Of a DNA stretch of 7,888 bases, positions 5,623 to 7,888 are shown one piece after another. Within the stretch, counting starts at the first letter, position 1. Each line of letters starts with the position of its first letter. The translations under genes and the position numbers were made by a program. Source of the DNA: an uncultured Candidatus Saccharibacteria bacterium. GTDB lineage: Bacteria; Patescibacteriota; Saccharimonadia; Saccharimonadales; Saccharimonadaceae. Under the pieces are notes generated by a model that worked only from the letters and a program-made list of their open reading frames with translations, was not told where the DNA came from and did not search any database. The DNA lies in contig CAOQNC010000029.1 of NCBI GenBank assembly GCA_948511255.1, forward strand, positions 1-7,888, read 5' to 3'.

Positions 5623-5644
5623 GAGAAAATACCTCTATTTTCTC
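5623..5644. repeat. Inverted repeat in the leader of the membrane-protein gene
   Basis: GAGAAAAT (5623-5630) and ATTTTCTC (5637-5644) are perfect 8-base arms around a 6-base loop. It overlaps the predicted transcript start (about 5639) of the leftward gene and lies 2 bases from its -10. It could be an operator for a dimeric regulator or a weak RNA hairpin. Confidence 0.45.
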
Positions 5645-5645
5645 A

Positions 5646-5654
5646 ATTATACCA
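5646..5654 (-). promoter_or_regulatory. Extended -10 promoter of the leftward membrane-protein gene
   Basis: The minus strand reads TGGTATAAT, a perfect extended -10, with no good -35 at 17 bases. The start near 5639 gives a leader of about 54 bases before the TTG. Confidence 0.65.
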
Positions 5655-5661
5655 CGGCACA

Positions 5662-5670
5662 TGCTATAAT
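5662..5670 (+). promoter_or_regulatory. Extended -10 promoter of glyQS
   Basis: TGCTATAAT is a perfect extended -10. The ATG is at 5681, only 10 bases after the box, so a start at 5676-5679 leaves just 2-5 leader bases. No Shine-Dalgarno sequence is present. The -10 boxes of the two divergent genes are 13 bases apart. Confidence 0.7.
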
Positions 5671-5680
5671 ATATAGTGAT

Positions 5681-6991
5681 ATGAGTAAGTTAGAAGATAT
5701 TGTAAGTTTATGTAAGCGGCGGGGATTTATTTTTCCGGGGTCAGATGTCTATGGCGGTATGGCCGGGACGTGGGATTTTGGACCGCTGGGTGTGATGTTG
5801 AAGCGAAACATGATGAACGCATGGTGGAGCTTCTGGGTTGATCAGCGTGATGATATGTACGGGGTGGATGCGGCGATTATTATGAACCCGAAAACCTGGG
5901 AAGCGTCGGGACATGTGGCGACTTTTGCGGATCCGCTAGTCGAATGTAAGGAATGTCATGGACGTTTTCGCGCGGACAAGTTGGTCGAGGGGGCAACTGA
6001 GAGTATTTCGACGGAAGAGTTTTTGAAGGCGGACGTGAAGTGTCCGACTTGCGGGAAGAAAAACTGGGATGAGATTAAGAAGTTTAATATGATGTTCCAG
6101 ACGCACGTCGGTCCGGTGATGGACGATTCATCGATTGCGTATCTCAGGCCGGAGACGGCGCAAGGGATTTTCACGAATTATAAGAATGTCGTTGATACGA
6201 TTTATCCGAACTTGCCGTTCGGGATTGCGCAGCAGGGGAAGGCGTTCCGAAACGAGATTTCGCCGCGTGACTTTATTCTGCGTGATCGCGAATGTAGCCA
6301 GATGGAGATTGAGTATTTTGTGCGGCCAGAGGAGTGGGAGGAGCAGTTTGAAAAGTTGCGCAAGGAGCAACATGATTTTCTCGAGAATGTGATCGGTCTG
6401 CCAGCGGAGATGATTCATGAGTTGGACGTGCCGGCGGAAGATCGTGCGCATTACTCGAAGCGGACGATTGATATGCTGTTCGACTATCCGAACGGCGAAG
6501 AAGAGTTGATGGGTTTGGCATACCGGACAGATTTTGATTTGTCAAATATTCAGCGCGAGTCGGGGAAGTCGATGGAATATCGAGATAAGGTGACTGGCGA
6601 AGCGTTTATCCCGCACGTGATTGAACCGTCGATCGGGGCGGAACGGTTGTTCTTGGCGATTCTCACGGCAGCGTACCGCGAGGAAGAGGATCGAGTGGTT
6701 TTGCGGTTGCCAGAAAGCTTGGCGCCGTATAAGTTCTGCGTGTCGCCGCTTTTGAAGAATAAGCCCGAGCTGGTTGCGAAGGCACAGGAAGTTTACACAA
6801 CTTTGAAGGCGAAATATACTTTCGTGACCTGGGATGATTCCGGGAATATCGGGAAGCGCTACAAGAAGCAAGATGAGATCGGGACGCCGAAGTGCGTGGT
6901 AATCGACTTCGATACGCTTGAGGACGGAACGGTTACTGTGCGCGACCGCGATACGACTGAACAAGTGCGCGTGAAGATTGAAGAGTTGTAA
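5681..6991 (+). CDS. glyQS: Glycine--tRNA ligase (dimeric, class II)
   Basis: It charges tRNA-Gly with glycine using ATP in the cytoplasm. The 436-residue protein is the single-chain alpha2 type, not the alpha/beta GlyQ-GlyS type. Motif 1 lies around 25-50 (YGGMAGTWDFGPLGVMLKRN). A four-cysteine zinc site follows (C89, C92, C121, C124). Next are LRPETAQGIF (155-164) and motif 2, GKAFRNEISPRDF (186-198), continuing RDRECSQMEIEYF (201-213). Motif 3 is EPSIGAERLFLAIL (315-328, R322). The anticodon-binding domain spans about 348-436 (CVSPLLKNK, DDSGNIGKRYKKQDEIGTP). The length is at the short end of the family, with no domain missing. The ATG is supported by the N-terminal KLEDIVSLCKRRGFIFPGS and by the promoter just upstream. 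It is an ordinary housekeeping gene and is more GC-rich than the cas genes. Confidence 0.97.
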   Translation: MSKLEDIVSLCKRRGFIFPGSDVYGGMAGTWDFGPLGVMLKRNMMNAWWSFWVDQRDDMYGVDAAIIMNPKTWEASGHVATFADPLVECKECHGRFRADKLVEGATESISTEEFLKADVKCPTCGKKNWDEIKKFNMMFQTHVGPVMDDSSIAYLRPETAQGIFTNYKNVVDTIYPNLPFGIAQQGKAFRNEISPRDFILRDRECSQMEIEYFVRPEEWEEQFEKLRKEQHDFLENVIGLPAEMIHELDVPAEDRAHYSKRTIDMLFDYPNGEEELMGLAYRTDFDLSNIQRESGKSMEYRDKVTGEAFIPHVIEPSIGAERLFLAILTAAYREEEDRVVLRLPESLAPYKFCVSPLLKNKPELVAKAQEVYTTLKAKYTFVTWDDSGNIGKRYKKQDEIGTPKCVVIDFDTLEDGTVTVRDRDTTEQVRVKIEEL

Positions 6992-7003
6992 AAATAGTTC
7001 TGG

Positions 7004-7033
7004 AAAAGTGTTGTAATTTTTACAACACTTTTT
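7004..7033 (+). terminator. Rho-independent terminator of glyQS
   Basis: A perfect 13-bp stem (7004-7016 with 7020-7032) has a TTT loop. The core GTGTTGTAA/TTACAACAC is followed by TTTTT. It begins 12 bases after the glyQS stop and separates glyQS from the next gene. Confidence 0.9.
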
Positions 7034-7047
7034 GTTGGGCGGTTTGT

Positions 7048-7076
7048 TTGTGTAAAAGAGGTTTACAGGGTATACT
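7048..7076 (+). promoter_or_regulatory. Promoter of the ABC transporter gene
   Basis: TTGTGT (7048-7053) is followed after 17 bases by TATACT (7071-7076). The start would be about 7083, within 2 bases of the ATG at 7085. The only purine run, AGG at 7081-7083, is 1 base from the ATG and too close to act as a ribosome binding site. This suggests a leaderless mRNA. Confidence 0.55.
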
Positions 7077-7084
7077 AAATAGGT

Positions 7085-7888
7085 ATGGCAGAAAAAGTAG
7101 AGAAAAAGTCAACCGTAAAGCGCACGCTACATTATTTTTGGCAGGAGATTGTCAAGTATAAGTGGTATTCGCTGGGATTTTTCATCGCGACGCCGATTGT
7201 CGTGTTCGTTCGGGCAGTTTTGTCGGCGATGATTTTTGCGAATTTGATTGAGAAGGTTTCGTTCGGATTACCGCTTGATGAGTTGTTGCAGAGCGCGGCG
7301 ATTGACGTGATTTTATATTTAGTTTGTTATACCGTGAGCAAGATGGTTCTGGAGGAGCTGCGGCTATACTGGACTTGGAAGATGGAGGTTTTGTCGATGT
7401 ACGACCTCGCGAATTTGTGTTTTAATACAGTTTCCGAACAGTCGATGCAGTTCCATAGCGACCGGTTCTCTGGTTCCCTGGTTTCGCAGATGAATAAGTT
7501 TGTCGGGGCGTTCGAGCGGATGATGGATGTTTTGATTTGGGACGCTTGGCCGATGCTTTGTTATATTATTTTCGTAGTGATTGTGCTTTGGAATCAGGCG
7601 GCGTGGTTTGCGATCGGGATTGTCGGGTTTACAATTATTTATTCGATTGTGTCGGGGCTGACGATGGGCAAGATTGCGCACCTGAACGACGAGGAAGCCG
7701 AAGCTTATACGAAGCAGACTGGGCAGTTGGCGGATTCGATTTCGAATATTACGTCGGTGAAGTCGTATGCGCGCGAAAATCATGAGCGGGAGAGGTTTGC
7801 GACCTTCTCGCGGAGAGTTTCGGACGCGAGTAATCGACTGATGAAGGCGACGATTCGGCGCGATTTAGTGTTTAACTTGGTGCAGATC
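7085..7888 (+). CDS. ABC transporter, exporter-type membrane domain (partial, runs off the window)
   Basis: 268 codons are open from ATG 7085 to the window edge. The product starts with a charged tail (MAEKVEKKSTVKR). Membrane segments follow at about 28-54 (WYSLGFFIATPIVVFVRAVLSAM), 70-88, 155-172 (WPMLCYIIFVVIVLW) and 175-195. The pattern LNDEEAEAYTKQTGQLADSI then SNITSVKSYARENHERERF (about 205-243) is the typical coupling region of type IV ABC exporters, where 'G.l.d.i.ni..vksya.e..e..rf' is common. The nucleotide-binding domain would lie beyond the window, so its presence cannot be seen. The substrate is unknown; multidrug or lipid export is only a general possibility. The region 6992-7084 before it holds the glyQS terminator and this gene's promoter, so it is its own transcription unit. 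Confidence 0.85.
   Translation, partial: MAEKVEKKSTVKRTLHYFWQEIVKYKWYSLGFFIATPIVVFVRAVLSAMIFANLIEKVSFGLPLDELLQSAAIDVILYLVCYTVSKMVLEELRLYWTWKMEVLSMYDLANLCFNTVSEQSMQFHSDRFSGSLVSQMNKFVGAFERMMDVLIWDAWPMLCYIIFVVIVLWNQAAWFAIGIVGFTIIYSIVSGLTMGKIAHLNDEEAEAYTKQTGQLADSISNITSVKSYARENHERERFATFSRRVSDASNRLMKATIRRDLVFNLVQI

Noticed and set aside
5420..5662. 80-codon minus-strand reading frame
   Set aside because: It overlaps the TTG-started frame, lacks a ribosome binding site at its ATG, and that ATG lies in the promoter region upstream of the predicted transcript start.

Overview
The window holds the proximal end of a compact type II-C CRISPR-Cas9 locus, next to chromosomal genes of what looks like a Saccharibacteria (TM7) or related Patescibacteria/CPR bacterium. 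The lineage is an inference from the style of the glycyl-tRNA synthetase and the flanking genes, and it is not proven. All large genes read cleanly in the standard bacterial code. Those I could check end in TAA or TAG.

Layout: 1-112 is the end of a CRISPR array with two identical 36-base repeats around one 30-base spacer; the array continues beyond the window. A perfect inverted repeat (129-162) separates it from a minus-strand operon read right to left: cas9 (4661 to 1410), cas1 (1406 to 507) and cas2 (502 to 176). Gaps are only 3-4 bases, and there is no csn2 or cas4. The 240-base gap upstream of cas9 (4662-4901) is fully explained by the cas9 promoter and a tracrRNA gene. The tracrRNA carries a 36-base anti-repeat (4804-4839) and has its own near-consensus promoter.

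Next comes a minus-strand gene for an unrecognised multi-pass membrane protein (4902-5585). Its reading frame has a strong ribosome binding site and a TTG start but is interrupted by an in-frame TGA at codon 38. A tight divergent promoter region (5639-5680) separates it from the plus-strand glycyl-tRNA synthetase (5681-6991). That gene ends in a strong terminator and is followed by the first 268 codons of an ABC exporter (7085 to the window end). Both plus-strand genes have a -10 box so close to the ATG that their mRNAs are probably leaderless.

How it works together: each CRISPR repeat ends in an extended -10 promoter, so crRNAs are probably started one by one, rightwards. The tracrRNA is made leftwards from its own promoter and pairs with the repeat part of each crRNA. 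Cas9 binds the duplex and cuts targets with its HNH and RuvC sites, and Cas1-Cas2 insert new spacers. The array and the cas operon converge on the 129-162 hairpin. The cas module looks more AT-rich than the flanking genes, which fits acquisition by transfer. I found no sign of a wholly new system. The most unusual points are the regulatory architecture (repeat-embedded promoters, twin cas9/tracrRNA promoters, an anti-repeat that keeps pairing while losing the -10) and the TGA-interrupted membrane gene.
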